From the NCBI RefSeq assembly GCF_030814115.1, contig NZ_JAUSUP010000005.1, positions 100,032 through 164,031 on the forward strand: 64,000 nt of DNA, read 5' to 3'. Below, one piece after another: positions 1 through 8,389 of the stretch. The first letter of the stretch is position 1. Every line of letters begins with the position of its first letter. The DNA is from Alkalibacillus filiformis (lineage in GTDB: Bacteria > Bacillota > Bacilli > Bacillales > Alkalibacillaceae). The notes beneath the pieces are model-generated. The model ran no database searches, was not told the origin of the DNA, and worked only from the letters and a program-made list of their open reading frames with translations. The translations under genes were made by a program, and so were the position numbers.

Positions 1-490
1 AAGCAATTAATGATGATATAGCATCAGAACGGTGATGCCATGCATCTGCTATAATCGCTGGACTATTAATTTTATCACCGAGTCGCTTTTTGTATTGAAA
101 AAGTGCTTCTTTAACGATTAACGATAAAATAATCGCATATAAAGCAATCATGCCTGTTTCGGATTGTTCATCAGAGAACAAAGTAGATATAGAATCAAGT
201 AAAATCTCAACCCCAACTACTACGAGTAAGATTGAGACAATCAGGGTTGCGATATTTTCAGCTTTACCATGGCCATATGGATGTTCTGGGTCTGGTGGTT
301 TTTGAGCTGCTCGAATACCGACAAGTACCGCAATGGAACTGACGACATCAGAGGCTGAGTGAAAGGCATCGGCAATTAGCGCTTTACTGTTACCAATTAC
401 ACCTGCGATCCCTTTAACTACTGCTAATATTAAGTTGGCCACAATCCCTACAATCGAGGCAAACTGTGCTTTTTTAGTTCGGTTCTCCAT
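1..490 (-). CDS. Cation diffusion facilitator (CDF) family efflux transporter, N-terminal part
   Basis: The gene runs off the left edge; 163 codons from its start are present. The protein would export divalent metal cations (Zn, Fe, Mn or similar) across the membrane in exchange for protons. Visible family marks are the HxxxD metal motif near residue 44 (ADAFHSASD), a second HxxxD at the edge (ADAWHHRSD), and the HPYGHGKAE loop between helices. ATG at 490 is the only in-frame start ahead of the conserved KKAQFASIVG segment, with a weak ribosome site. The cation cannot be told from this fragment. The gene is divergent from the asparagine synthetase gene. Confidence 0.88.
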   Translation of the reverse strand, partial: MENRTKKAQFASIVGIVANLILAVVKGIAGVIGNSKALIADAFHSASDVVSSIAVLVGIRAAQKPPDPEHPYGHGKAENIATLIVSILLVVVGVEILLDSISTLFSDEQSETGMIALYAIILSLIVKEALFQYKKRLGDKINSPAIIADAWHHRSDAISSLIA

Positions 491-637
491 AAAACAACCT
501 ACTTTTCGTCAGTTATATTTTTTATCATACCAATAAATAAACGGTTCAGTCTAACTATTTTTGACAACGTAATGAAACACTTGGGCTTAACCGACATATG
601 ATGACTACATAGTAAAAATATGAGGGGACGATTCATC

Positions 638-2485
638 ATGTGTGGACTAACAGGTTGGTTAAATTGGAATCAAACAAATGAGGGACAACTGCCATTACTG
701 AAGGAGATGACAGAAACATTAGTGCATCGTGGAACAGATGACCAAGGTTTTTTCATAAATAATCATGTAGCCTTAGGTCATCAAAGGCTAGCGGTTATTG
801 ATCCTGAAAAGGGTAAGCAGCCAATGACGGTTAAAAATGGAGGCCATTCTTACACCATTGCTTATAACGGTGAGTTGTACAACACAGAAGATTTACGGAA
901 AGAATTAGTTAAAGATGGCTTCACGTTCAACACGACATGTGATACAGAAGTGTTAGTCATGTCTTATGTGAAGTGGGGAAAGGAATGTCTAGATCGGTTA
1001 AACGGAATTTTTGCTTTTGCCATTTGGGATGATCAGCAAGAAGAACTTTTAATTGCACGTGATCGACTTGGTGTAAAACCAATGTTTTATAGTGAAGTGA
1101 ACGGACAATTGTACTTTGCTTCTGAAATAAAGGCTTTACTCAAACATCCAAACATAGAGCCTGTAGTAGATCGTGAAGGTCTTTCAGAGGTGTTGGGGCT
1201 TGGACCTTCACGAACACCTGGTCATGGTTTGTTTAAACAGATCAACGAGTTAAGGGCCGGGCATGCTTTATCATGCTCGACGACAGGTGTAAAGATTTGG
1301 CGGTATTGGAATTTGAAAAGTGAAGAACATACTGACAGTTTTGACGAGACGGTTGAAAAGGTGCGTTTCTTATTTAAAGATGCAGTTGAAAGGCAATTAG
1401 TTTCTGATGTACCTCTATCGACCTTTCTATCAGGTGGCATTGATTCTAGTGCTATTACAGCAATTGCAGCTAACTATTATAAAGAAAAGGGTAAAGGCGT
1501 TTTACCGACATTTTCGGTCGATTATAAAGGAAATGATCAATATTTTGAAAAAAGTAAATTTCAACCGAACTCAGATGCAGATTTTAAATCGTTAATTGTT
1601 GATCAGTTCAACACAGATCATCGTGACTTGTTTATTAGTGAAGAAGATTTAGCAGGTTTTCTAAAAGAAGCGGTACTACTAAGGGATCAACCAGGTATGG
1701 CTGATGTTGATTCGTCATTGCTATGGTTTTGTAAGCAAGTAAAACAAGAAACAACCGTTAGTTTATCAGGAGAGTGTGCTGATGAAATTTTTGGTGGTTA
1801 TCCATGGTTTCAAGATGATTTTAAACAAGATGGAGATGGCTTTCCGTGGATTAGATCCCTTCAGCTACGAGAAGATTTGTTAAATTCAAAATGGAAAAGT
1901 CGACTTAATATACAAGAGTATGCAATGGAACGGTATAAGCAAACAGTTCGTGAAACACCATTGCTTACAGGGGAAAGTCAAAAAGAGAGAAAGCGGCGTG
2001 AAATGTTTTATGTGAATATGCAATGGTTTATGACGCAGTTGCTTGATCGTAAAGACCGTATGAGTATGGGAGCGACACTGGAAGTGAGAGTTCCTTTTGC
2101 TGACCATCATTTAGTCGATTATGTATGGAATACACCTTGGGAGATGAAGCAAGCTGGTGGACATGAGAAAGGTTTATTACGAAAGGCGTTAGAAGGATTG
2201 TTACCAGAAGAAGTGCTATACCGAAAGAAAAGCCCTTATCCTAAGACATTCCAACCGAAATACACTTCCTTAGTCGTATCCATGATGGAAGAGGTTTTGA
2301 GTAAACAAGACGCGCCACTATTTGAATTACTGGATAAAAATAAAGTGGATCAGTTAGTTCGTTCACAAGGAGAAGAGTTTAGAGAACCTTGGTATGGTCA
2401 ATTGATGACAGGACCGCAGCTACTAGCACACTTATGGCAAATTAACACATGGCTGGAGCATTACGATGTGAAAATCGAAGTGTAA
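638..2485 (+). CDS. asnB: Glutamine-hydrolysing asparagine synthetase (AsnB/AsnO type)
   Basis: The enzyme makes asparagine from aspartate, ATP and glutamine in the cytoplasm. It has 615 residues. The N-terminal glutaminase domain begins MCGLTG, so Cys2 becomes the catalytic nucleophile after Met removal; RGTDD (31-35) and NGELYN (78-82) are glutamine-site motifs. The C-terminal synthetase domain carries the ATP-pyrophosphatase loop SGGIDSS (265-271) and SGECADEIFGGYPW. An earlier in-frame ATG at 620 would put residues before Cys2 and abolish the glutaminase; GAGGGG at 622-627 serves ATG 638. Length matches the ~614-residue Bacillus AsnO (YisO) class better than the longer AsnB, but the two cannot be separated by eye. 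It appears to be monocistronic. Confidence 0.93.
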   Translation: MCGLTGWLNWNQTNEGQLPLLKEMTETLVHRGTDDQGFFINNHVALGHQRLAVIDPEKGKQPMTVKNGGHSYTIAYNGELYNTEDLRKELVKDGFTFNTTCDTEVLVMSYVKWGKECLDRLNGIFAFAIWDDQQEELLIARDRLGVKPMFYSEVNGQLYFASEIKALLKHPNIEPVVDREGLSEVLGLGPSRTPGHGLFKQINELRAGHALSCSTTGVKIWRYWNLKSEEHTDSFDETVEKVRFLFKDAVERQLVSDVPLSTFLSGGIDSSAITAIAANYYKEKGKGVLPTFSVDYKGNDQYFEKSKFQPNSDADFKSLIVDQFNTDHRDLFISEEDLAGFLKEAVLLRDQPGMADVDSSLLWFCKQVKQETTVSLSGECADEIFGGYPWFQDDFKQDGDGFPWIRSLQLREDLLNSKWKSRLNIQEYAMERYKQTVRETPLLTGESQKERKRREMFYVNMQWFMTQLLDRKDRMSMGATLEVRVPFADHHLVDYVWNTPWEMKQAGGHEKGLLRKALEGLLPEEVLYRKKSPYPKTFQPKYTSLVVSMMEEVLSKQDAPLFELLDKNKVDQLVRSQGEEFREPWYGQLMTGPQLLAHLWQINTWLEHYDVKIEV

Positions 2486-2773
2486 AAAACGAGCATTTGA
2501 ACTATTTTGCAATTAAGTGAATACTCCTTTGAAAGTTAATTAACTGTAAAAGTGAATAATTTCTAATTTTAGTATCATGATAAGTTTAAATATTTACTCG
2601 TATAAATCGTCCGTTTTAGGTTCAAATTACTACTAAAGGTAACAATTAGGTTAAAAAAATTGCAACAATTTATCAAACCTTACAATGTTGTAATGTTGGT
2701 TTATGTCGATTGAATACGAGGTATAACACTAGTACAATTCAAGATACATTAATTAAGAAGGAGTGTTTTAAAA
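2486..2773. other. AT-rich intergenic region
   Basis: This 288-base stretch holds no gene I can support. It is very AT-rich. The only signal seen is a possible sigma-B type promoter near its right end, described separately. No clear terminator follows asnB. Confidence 0.6.
2699..2724 (+). promoter_or_regulatory. Possible sigma-B type promoter
   Basis: GTTTAT (2699-2704) and AGGTAT (2719-2724) are separated by 14 bases. The general-stress sigma factor of Bacillus uses GTTTAA and GGGTAT with 12-14 bases between. Each hexamer has one mismatch. It lies about 40 bases ahead of the ribosome site of the small lipoprotein gene. This is a pattern match only. Confidence 0.35.
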
Positions 2774-2923
2774 ATGAAAAAATGGTTAATGAGTTTTCTA
2801 ATGATTTCTACTTTAGTATTAGCAGCTTGTGGTGGTGACATGGAAGAAGATCCAATGCCAGAAGAGGATCCAGTAGAAGATCCAGCTGATGATGATGGCG
2901 ACATGGACAACGGTGACATGTAA
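2774..2923 (+). CDS. Small acidic lipoprotein (49 aa)
   Basis: A 49-residue lipoprotein precursor of unknown function. A short lysine-starting signal peptide and hydrophobic core end in LVLAACGG, a typical lipobox with the lipidated Cys near residue 20. The mature part is about 30 residues, almost all Asp, Glu, Pro, Met and Gly. GAAGGAG (2758-2764) precedes ATG 2774, and a strong terminator follows, so this is a complete single-gene unit and not a fragment. Similar tiny acidic lipoproteins are common in Bacillaceae and usually annotated as hypothetical. The acidic tail might be a surface charge or cation-holding element; that is speculation. Confidence 0.8.
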   Translation: MKKWLMSFLMISTLVLAACGGDMEEDPMPEEDPVEDPADDDGDMDNGDM

Positions 2924-2950
2924 GAACTTCCCCCCCCTATAATATATAGA

Positions 2951-2990
2951 AGAAGCTGATGAGAGACACTCTCTTCAGCTTCTTTTTTTA
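2951..2990 (+). terminator. Rho-independent terminator
   Basis: AGAAGCTGA (2951-2959) pairs perfectly with TCAGCTTCT (2975-2983) and is followed by a T-run. It ends the small lipoprotein transcript. Confidence 0.88.
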
Positions 2991-2995
2991 TGTAA

Positions 2996-3013
2996 AGTGT
3001 AAGCACTTACACT
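2996..3013. promoter_or_regulatory. 18-bp perfect palindrome upstream of amino-acid ABC operon
   Basis: AGTGTAAG and CTTACACT form an 8-bp inverted repeat around a CA dinucleotide. It lies 110 bases ahead of the binding-protein gene and upstream of a TATAAT box (3086-3091). It could be an operator for a dimeric repressor. I do not recognise the regulator. Confidence 0.4.
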
Positions 3014-3122
3014 ATTTAGAAAATTACAAATTAATAATTATGCAGAAAAACTATTTAAACAAGACTTATCGTGTGTTAATATACATATAATCGCATAAAT
3101 ATACAAAGAGGAGAGAGTTAAA

Positions 3123-3908
3123 ATGCAAAACAAAAATTGGGGAATTATCTTTTTAGTTGGAATCTTTATGCTTGTATTGGCAGCATGCGGAACGGGTGCT
3201 ACAGAAGCTGGTGGAGAAGAATCTAGTTCTGAGGAAAAACAGGTTTTAGAAATGGGAACTTCAGCAGATTTTCCGCCTTTTGAATCGATTGATGAAGATG
3301 GTGAGTTTGTTGGTTTCGATATTGACTTAGCTCATAAGATTGCTGATGAGCTAGGTTATGAATTAGAGGTTTCGGATATGAACTTTGACGGCTTAATTGG
3401 AGCGTTGCAATCTAATCGTGTTGACATGGTATTAGCGGGAATGTCAGCTACGGAAGAAAGACAAGAGAATGTTGACTTTTCACCAGCTTATCATCACTCA
3501 GGTGAAATGTTTATTACACAGCAAGATTCAAGCATTACAAGTATAGAAGATATTGAAGGTAAGACAGTGGGTGTTCAATTAGGAACTATTCAAGAAGAAG
3601 GTGCACAAGCCCTACAAGAAGATTATGATTTTGAAATTCATGCAGTCGATGAAGCAACGAATATTATTCAAGACTTATTAACAAACCGTATAGATGTCGG
3701 TTATATGGATACGACAGTTGCTGAAGGATACATTGAAGAACAAGACTTAGCAGGGTTTGAAGATCCATCTGAAGCTTCTCCTGGAATGGCAATTGCTTTT
3801 CCTAAAGATAGTGAGCTTCAAGAAGACATTAGTGCTGTTATCGAACAATTTTTAGAAGATGGTACGATTGCTGAACTTGAAGAGAAATGGGAGTTAGATG
3901 AACAATAA
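3123..3908 (+). CDS. Amino-acid ABC transporter substrate-binding lipoprotein
   Basis: The extracellular receptor of a polar amino-acid importer. It has 261 residues with a signal peptide and lipobox LVLAACG (lipidated Cys22), a short acidic Ser/Glu-rich linker, then a family-3 solute-binding fold: GTSADFPPFESI, GFDIDLAHKIADELGYE, and NRVDMVLAGMSATEERQENVDFS. These are the usual ligand-contact blocks of the arginine/glutamine/cystine group. The ribosome site GGAGAG lies just upstream. Permease and ATPase genes follow directly, as in ArtPQR (YqiXYZ) of Bacillus. Arginine is a fair guess, but the substrate is not proven by sequence. Confidence 0.9.
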   Translation: MQNKNWGIIFLVGIFMLVLAACGTGATEAGGEESSSEEKQVLEMGTSADFPPFESIDEDGEFVGFDIDLAHKIADELGYELEVSDMNFDGLIGALQSNRVDMVLAGMSATEERQENVDFSPAYHHSGEMFITQQDSSITSIEDIEGKTVGVQLGTIQEEGAQALQEDYDFEIHAVDEATNIIQDLLTNRIDVGYMDTTVAEGYIEEQDLAGFEDPSEASPGMAIAFPKDSELQEDISAVIEQFLEDGTIAELEEKWELDEQ

Positions 3909-3936
3909 TTTTTAAGGGGATTGGAGTGAATAAGGC

Positions 3937-4596
3937 ATGAATTTGGATTTTAGCCAAATCGTGCCTTATATTCCTTTTATGTTAGAAGGAGTATGGGTCA
4001 CGTTACAGTTTGTCATATTAGCGATTATTTTTGGTTTTATATTAGGTTCTTTAATTGCTTTAGTGAAAATTAGTCGATTTACATTATTGAAATGGTTAGC
4101 TGATTTCTATACATCGATTTTTAGAGGGACACCTTTAATTTTGCAGTTATTATTAATTTATTATGCAGTTCCTCAGCTTACAGGGTATGATATATCGCCG
4201 TTTTTATCAGCTATATTAACGTTCGGTTTGAATTCTTCGGCATATGTGTCTGAAATTATTCGTGCTGGTATTCAAGCGGTTGATAAAGGGCAACGTGAAG
4301 CGGCAGAAGCATTAGGTATACCTTATCGACCGATGATGATCAAAATAATTTTACCACAAGCTATGAAAAATATATTACCTGCGTTAATGAATGAGTTTAT
4401 TACGTTAACGAAGGAGTCGGCACTAGTCTCTGTTATTAGTTATTTAGATTTAATGCGTCGTGCTCAAGTGGTGTCATCTGACATTTACCGAAGCTTTGAA
4501 CCACTTATTTTCGTTGGGTTACTATATTACGCTATGGTAATGATCTTAACGTTAATAGGTAAGTATGTTGAACGGAGGATGAGAGCAAGTGATTAA
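3937..4596 (+). CDS. Amino-acid ABC transporter permease
   Basis: This 219-residue membrane protein forms the channel of the importer. Hydrophobic helices start near residues 15, 50, 85 and 185. The EAA loop that docks on the ATPase is visible as [23 protein letters not shown]. The HisM/ArtQ family signature [15 protein letters not shown] is present. GGGGATTGGAG precedes ATG 3937. Its last codons overlap the ATPase gene by 8 bases, so translation is probably coupled. Confidence 0.92.
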   Translation: MNLDFSQIVPYIPFMLEGVWVTLQFVILAIIFGFILGSLIALVKISRFTLLKWLADFYTSIFRGTPLILQLLLIYYAVPQLTGYDISPFLSAILTFGLNSSAYVSEIIRAGIQAVDKGQREAAEALGIPYRPMMIKIILPQAMKNILPALMNEFITLTKESALVSVISYLDLMRRAQVVSSDIYRSFEPLIFVGLLYYAMVMILTLIGKYVERRMRASD

Positions 4597-5311
4597 TGTA
4601 GAAAAATTGCACAAAAGTTTTGGCGATACAGAAGTTTTACAAGACATTAATACTAGTATTGAACGTGGTGAAGTTGTCACAATTATTGGTCCTTCTGGTT
4701 CTGGTAAGTCAACATTTCTTCGTTGTCTGAATTTATTAGAACAACCAACTTCAGGTCAAGTGTTTGTTAACGGAGAAGATCTAACAAACCCTCACGTTAA
4801 TATTTTAAACATACGCCAACAAATTGGCATGGTGTTTCAACACTTTCATTTATTTCCGCACATGAATGTGTTGGACAATTTAACTTATGCACCTATGACT
4901 GTAAAAGGGGAAAGTAAAGCCGAAGCTAACCGTAAGGCAGAGCAATTATTAAGTAAAGTTGGTTTAAGCGAGAAGGTGAAGGCTTACCCAAATAGCTTAT
5001 CAGGTGGACAAAAACAGCGTGTGGCGATTGCCAGAGCCTTAGCCATGGAACCGGATCTGATGTTATTTGACGAACCCACTTCTGCCTTAGACCCAGAAAT
5101 GGTTAAAGAAGTACTTGATGTAATTAAAGATTTAGCTTACTCAGGGATGACTATGGCTGTAGTAACGCATGAGATGGGTTTTGCTAAGGAAGTTGCGGAC
5201 CGTATTATTTTCATGGACGAAGGCAAAATAGTAGAAGAAAGTGATCCGAAATCTTTCTTTGAAAAGCCTAAAACAGAAAGAGCGCAATCGTTTTTAGACA
5301 AAGTGCTTTAA
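4589..5311 (+). CDS. Amino-acid ABC transporter ATP-binding protein
   Basis: The cytoplasmic ATPase (240 residues) that powers uptake. Walker A is GPSGSGKST (34-42), the Q-loop is in [10 protein letters not shown], the ABC signature is LSGGQ (137-141), and Walker B is LMLFDEP with the catalytic Glu, followed by the H-loop in VVTHEM. Translation begins at GTG 4589 behind GGAGGATGAG, inside the end of the permease gene. The polar amino-acid subclass (GlnQ/ArtM/YqiZ) is clear from [17 protein letters not shown] spacing and total length. Confidence 0.94.
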   Translation: MINVEKLHKSFGDTEVLQDINTSIERGEVVTIIGPSGSGKSTFLRCLNLLEQPTSGQVFVNGEDLTNPHVNILNIRQQIGMVFQHFHLFPHMNVLDNLTYAPMTVKGESKAEANRKAEQLLSKVGLSEKVKAYPNSLSGGQKQRVAIARALAMEPDLMLFDEPTSALDPEMVKEVLDVIKDLAYSGMTMAVVTHEMGFAKEVADRIIFMDEGKIVEESDPKSFFEKPKTERAQSFLDKVL

Positions 5312-5356
5312 TATTTTCGGTCACTTCAAATGCTATGAGCTTTGGAGGGCTAGTGA

Positions 5357-6919
5357 ATGAAATCAGAATACTTTAAGAATCCTGTTTTCTATATATCAGC
5401 AACGGTTGTGACATTGCTAGTAATTGTCGGGGCTGTTATGCCAGAGCGATTTGGTGATGTAGCGGGGACATTATTTGTATTTACGACGGATCATTTCGGT
5501 TGGTTTTATTTAGTTGCCGTATTTGTGATTATCATTTATTTAATTGGATTAGCTATTAGTCGCTATGGGAAAATTCGACTCGGTGATGATGGGGAACGAC
5601 CTGAATATCCGTTCTTTACATGGATCGGGATGTTATTTTCCGCTGGGTTTGGTGTAGGTCTAGTTTTCTGGGGAGTCGCTGAGCCGATGTCACACTATTT
5701 TTCTACGCCTTTTGCTGGTGTGGAAGCTCAAACAGAAGAAGCGGCTCGTGTCGCGATGGGTTATGCCTTCTTTCATTGGGGAGTTAGTCAATGGTCAGTC
5801 TTTGCCATAGTTGGTTTAGTTGTAGCATTTATGCAGTTTCGCCGTAATGATAATGGATTAATCTCTAAAGCGATGGAGCCAGTGACAGGTGAAAGACCGG
5901 CCTTAAAGACGACAATTGACGCATTGGCAATCATTGCAACAGTCATGGGTGTTGCGACGACTTTAGGTTTAGGTGTTATGCAAACGAATAGCGGTTTATC
6001 AACTGTAACTCCTTTACCGACAGCTATATGGGTTCAAATGTTAATCATTGTTGTCATGTTTGTAGCATACATGATCTCCTCAACGACAGGTCTTGATAAA
6101 GGGATTAAATATTTAAGTAACGTGAACTTATCTTTATGTATCATACTGTTTTTATTTATATTTATTGCTGGTCCGACGACGTTTATTCTAAATGCATTTG
6201 TGGCCGGCATAGGTGATTACTTAAGAAATTTTATCGGTTATAGCTTGAGGTTAACACCATACCAAGGAGGAACGTGGGTCCGGGATTGGACAGTGTTCTA
6301 TTGGGCGTGGGCGATTGCGTGGTCACCTTTTGTTGGAGCATTTGTTGCTCGTGTGTCAAGAGGCCGTACAATTCGTGAATATGTCATTGGTGTGATGATT
6401 GTTCCACCAGCGATTGCTTGTGTATGGATTGCAGCGTTTGGTGGTGCAGCAATTTATAGCGATTTAAATGAAGGAACGATGATTGCTGAAGCGGTTGATA
6501 ACGACGTGGCAGTGGCGCTGTTTGAGTTGTATGAAACTTTACCATTAACAACTATTTTATCGGTAGTCTCGTTGTTATTGATCTTCACCTTTTTAATTAC
6601 GTCAGCCGATTCTGCTTCATATGTACTGGGTAGTATGGCTGCAAAAGGAAGTTTGTCACCGCCATTGTTTTTGAAATTAGTTTGGGGTGTGCTCATTTCA
6701 GCCATTGCTGGTGTACTATTATTAGCTGGCGGTCTTGATGCATTACAGACAGCATCACTCGTATCAGCTCTTCCTTTTACTGTAATCTTACTCATTTTGC
6801 TTTACTCGATAATAAAAATGTTACGAAACGAACAAGTTCCAATTAGTAAACAAGAAGTCCGCCGTTTTAGAAAGCTTGAGAAGAAAAATAAAGAGTTAAG
6901 GAAAAAGGAAGAAGATTAG
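5357..6919 (+). CDS. BCCT-family transporter with altered substrate box
   Basis: A sodium- or proton-coupled secondary transporter of the betaine/carnitine/choline family, 520 residues with about 12 helices. Family blocks visible are GMLFSAGFGVGLVFWGVAEP (91-110) and the helix-8 motif WTVFYWAWAIAWSPFVG (311-327). In betaine carriers the aromatic box uses Trp, Trp and Tyr of helix 4 plus the second Trp of WAWW in helix 8. Here helix 4 has W141, W146 and F149 in place of Tyr, and helix 8 has Ala319 in place of that Trp. The C-terminal tail is strongly charged (RKLEKKNKELRKKEED), as in osmosensing members. OpuD-like betaine uptake is possible, but the box change argues for another substrate. Confidence 0.9.
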   Translation: MKSEYFKNPVFYISATVVTLLVIVGAVMPERFGDVAGTLFVFTTDHFGWFYLVAVFVIIIYLIGLAISRYGKIRLGDDGERPEYPFFTWIGMLFSAGFGVGLVFWGVAEPMSHYFSTPFAGVEAQTEEAARVAMGYAFFHWGVSQWSVFAIVGLVVAFMQFRRNDNGLISKAMEPVTGERPALKTTIDALAIIATVMGVATTLGLGVMQTNSGLSTVTPLPTAIWVQMLIIVVMFVAYMISSTTGLDKGIKYLSNVNLSLCIILFLFIFIAGPTTFILNAFVAGIGDYLRNFIGYSLRLTPYQGGTWVRDWTVFYWAWAIAWSPFVGAFVARVSRGRTIREYVIGVMIVPPAIACVWIAAFGGAAIYSDLNEGTMIAEAVDNDVAVALFELYETLPLTTILSVVSLLLIFTFLITSADSASYVLGSMAAKGSLSPPLFLKLVWGVLISAIAGVLLLAGGLDALQTASLVSALPFTVILLILLYSIIKMLRNEQVPISKQEVRRFRKLEKKNKELRKKEED

Positions 6920-6926
6920 AATGGAA

Positions 6927-6956
6927 AAACATCGGCTTACTGTCGGTGTTTTTTTA
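6927..6956 (+). terminator. Rho-independent terminator
   Basis: AAACATCGG (6927-6935) pairs with TCGGTGTTT (6943-6951) using two G-T pairs and runs into seven T residues. It ends the BCCT transporter transcript. Confidence 0.75.
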
Positions 6957-7020
6957 TGAATAATCTGTTCTTTTATAGGGCTAAATAATAGTACTAAGCT
7001 TAACAAGGGGTTATGTGATC

Positions 7021-7833
7021 ATGAGCTCAAAAAAGACGTTACGGTATTTTTTAGTATCACTTCTGGTGAGTTATTTAGTCGGTTTAATATTTTTTGCACC
7101 TGATTTTGATGAAAGTTCGAAACTACATGCATTAGAGACGGTTAATGATACTGGTGAAATTGAAGAGTCAGGATACCCAAACATTAATATTCGAACGGTT
7201 TCCCGAGAAACAGAAGATTATATTTTGTTTGTTCAAGCACCAGTGTTTGACTCTGAAGAATTAAATGAGTTTTTCGGCGATTATGTTGAACAAGTGATGA
7301 ATCAATTTTTTCATGAGGTCGAACAATTAGGTCGTGTAGATGCAGACACGCCAGGTAACTTAAGTTTAAAAGTTGAAATTGAACCTGCTGGAGAAGAATT
7401 GTATTCTGTTATATTTAGTGAAGAAACGTTTACTGGTGGAGCCAGTGTCAATCAGAAAGCGAGCGTTTATATGGTTGATTTAAAAGCAGGTGAGTTAATC
7501 AACCGATCTGAGTTATTTATCGACCCAGATGAAGCTCAAAGTACTATATTTCCAATTATTGAGCAGAAGTTGAAGGACTCAGAGCAATATAGTGCTTATA
7601 TTTTAGACGATGAATTACAACGTTGGTTATCGCAAACGGATTATCATTTTACAAATATGTACATTGAAGATGGTAATATCGTGTTTAAGTTTAATAAGTA
7701 TGAAGTATTAGCAGGCGTTGCTGGAACCCCTGAAGTGAGTATCCCAATTAATGAAGTGAAAGACTTATTCAAACCAGAGTGGCTTGAAAGAATGAAGGTA
7801 GAAGATCAGACTGGACAGGATTTTTACCTATAA
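7021..7833 (+). CDS. DUF4163/DUF3298 (RsiV/PdaC-like) membrane-anchored protein
   Basis: A 270-residue exported protein with one N-terminal hydrophobic anchor (about residues 7-25) and an extracytoplasmic part. That part has an N-terminal block resembling DUF4163 and a C-terminal block with TGGASVNQKASVYMVDLKAG and a terminal EVSIPINEVKDLF, the pattern of DUF3298 (RsiV family). RsiV binds lysozyme and PdaC is a peptidoglycan deacetylase; this protein lacks both a sigma-binding N-terminus and a deacetylase domain. Its job is therefore unknown, probably at the cell wall. AAGGGG sits 10 bases before ATG 7021; an in-frame GTG at 7015 is an alternative start. Confidence 0.75.
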   Translation: MSSKKTLRYFLVSLLVSYLVGLIFFAPDFDESSKLHALETVNDTGEIEESGYPNINIRTVSRETEDYILFVQAPVFDSEELNEFFGDYVEQVMNQFFHEVEQLGRVDADTPGNLSLKVEIEPAGEELYSVIFSEETFTGGASVNQKASVYMVDLKAGELINRSELFIDPDEAQSTIFPIIEQKLKDSEQYSAYILDDELQRWLSQTDYHFTNMYIEDGNIVFKFNKYEVLAGVAGTPEVSIPINEVKDLFKPEWLERMKVEDQTGQDFYL

Positions 7834-7838
7834 AAAAT

Positions 7839-7874
7839 AGAGCCTTTAGAGGGTGCTGCCCCCCTAAAGGCTCT
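7839..7874. terminator. Bidirectional terminator between convergent genes
   Basis: AGAGCCTTTAG (7839-7849) pairs perfectly over 11 bp with CTAAAGGCTCT (7864-7874). A-rich sequence lies to the left and a T-rich one to the right, so it can serve the DUF3298 gene and the reverse-strand DUF3892 gene. Confidence 0.82.
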
Positions 7875-7883
7875 CTTCTTGTA

Positions 7884-8108
7884 TTAAAACGTTTCGAGAT
7901 GATCTAAATTGTTGTTCGGGTCGCCATCTGCAACACCACGAATGGTTGTACGCCCATTTCGTGCTTTTCCGATTGTGACACCATCTACTTCGCCTTGTTC
8001 TACAAGCGCTAAAGCTTCATCGTAATCTAAAATGTTACCATCAGCCGTTTTGAAATGAGTAAGATCACCATCTTCGTTGTGGCGAACTGCGACAAATTCT
8101 GTTGCCAT
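7884..8108 (-). CDS. DUF3892 domain protein
   Basis: A 74-residue small protein of unknown function. The sequence fits the DUF3892 pattern: an opening TEFVAVRHNEDGDLTHFKTA, a DG-LDYDEALALVEQG centre, a GVTIGKARNG turn, and a closing PNNNLDHLETF. ATG 8108 sits 6 bases after AAGGAGGG; the GTG just before it is too close to that site. A phased repeat array lies directly upstream, between this start and the end of the ABC exporter operon. Confidence 0.85.
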   Translation of the reverse strand: MATEFVAVRHNEDGDLTHFKTADGNILDYDEALALVEQGEVDGVTIGKARNGRTTIRGVADGDPNNNLDHLETF

Positions 8109-8157
8109 CACAATCCCTCCTTGAGATTATTTTGTCTTGGAATGGAGGGTTTTATGC

Positions 8158-8376
8158 GAGTGCTGATAAATTGTCATGAACGCCGATAAAAAGGTTGTGA
8201 GCGCCGATAAAATGTGATGAACGCTGATAAAAATTTTGCGAGCGCCGATAAAAGTTGATGAACGCTGATAAAAAGGTTGTGAGCGCCAATAAAAGTTGAT
8301 GAACGCCAAAAAAATTCATGCGAGCGCCAAATAAAAATCGTGAACGCCAAAAAGTCCACACGAGCGCCAAAATAAC
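8158..8376. repeat. Phased intergenic tandem repeat array (11 units, 20/21-bp period)
   Basis: Eleven units begin at 8158, 8178, 8199, 8219, 8240, 8260, 8281, 8301, 8322, 8342 and 8362. Each opens with GAG or GAA followed by CGCCGATAAA or a close variant; GAG and GAA alternate without exception. GAG units are 20 bases and GAA units 21 (one is 20), so the real period is a 41-bp dimer. Left units keep CGATAAA, right units drift to CCAAAAA. The array fills the gap between the end of the ABC exporter operon and the DUF3892 gene. Short open frames in it (TTTLSALI-like peptides) are by-products of the repeat. Confidence 0.9.
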
Positions 8377-8389
8377 TCCCAAACACAAT

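Noticed and set aside
8158..8376. CRISPR array.
   Set aside because: Units are contiguous at 20-21 bases with no unique spacers and there are no cas genes in the window.
8127..8388. Three overlapping reverse-strand open frames of 60-78 codons with repetitive FLSALI-like peptides.
   Set aside because: They follow the 20/21-bp DNA repeat in three frames at once, and none has a ribosome site. The repeat explains them.
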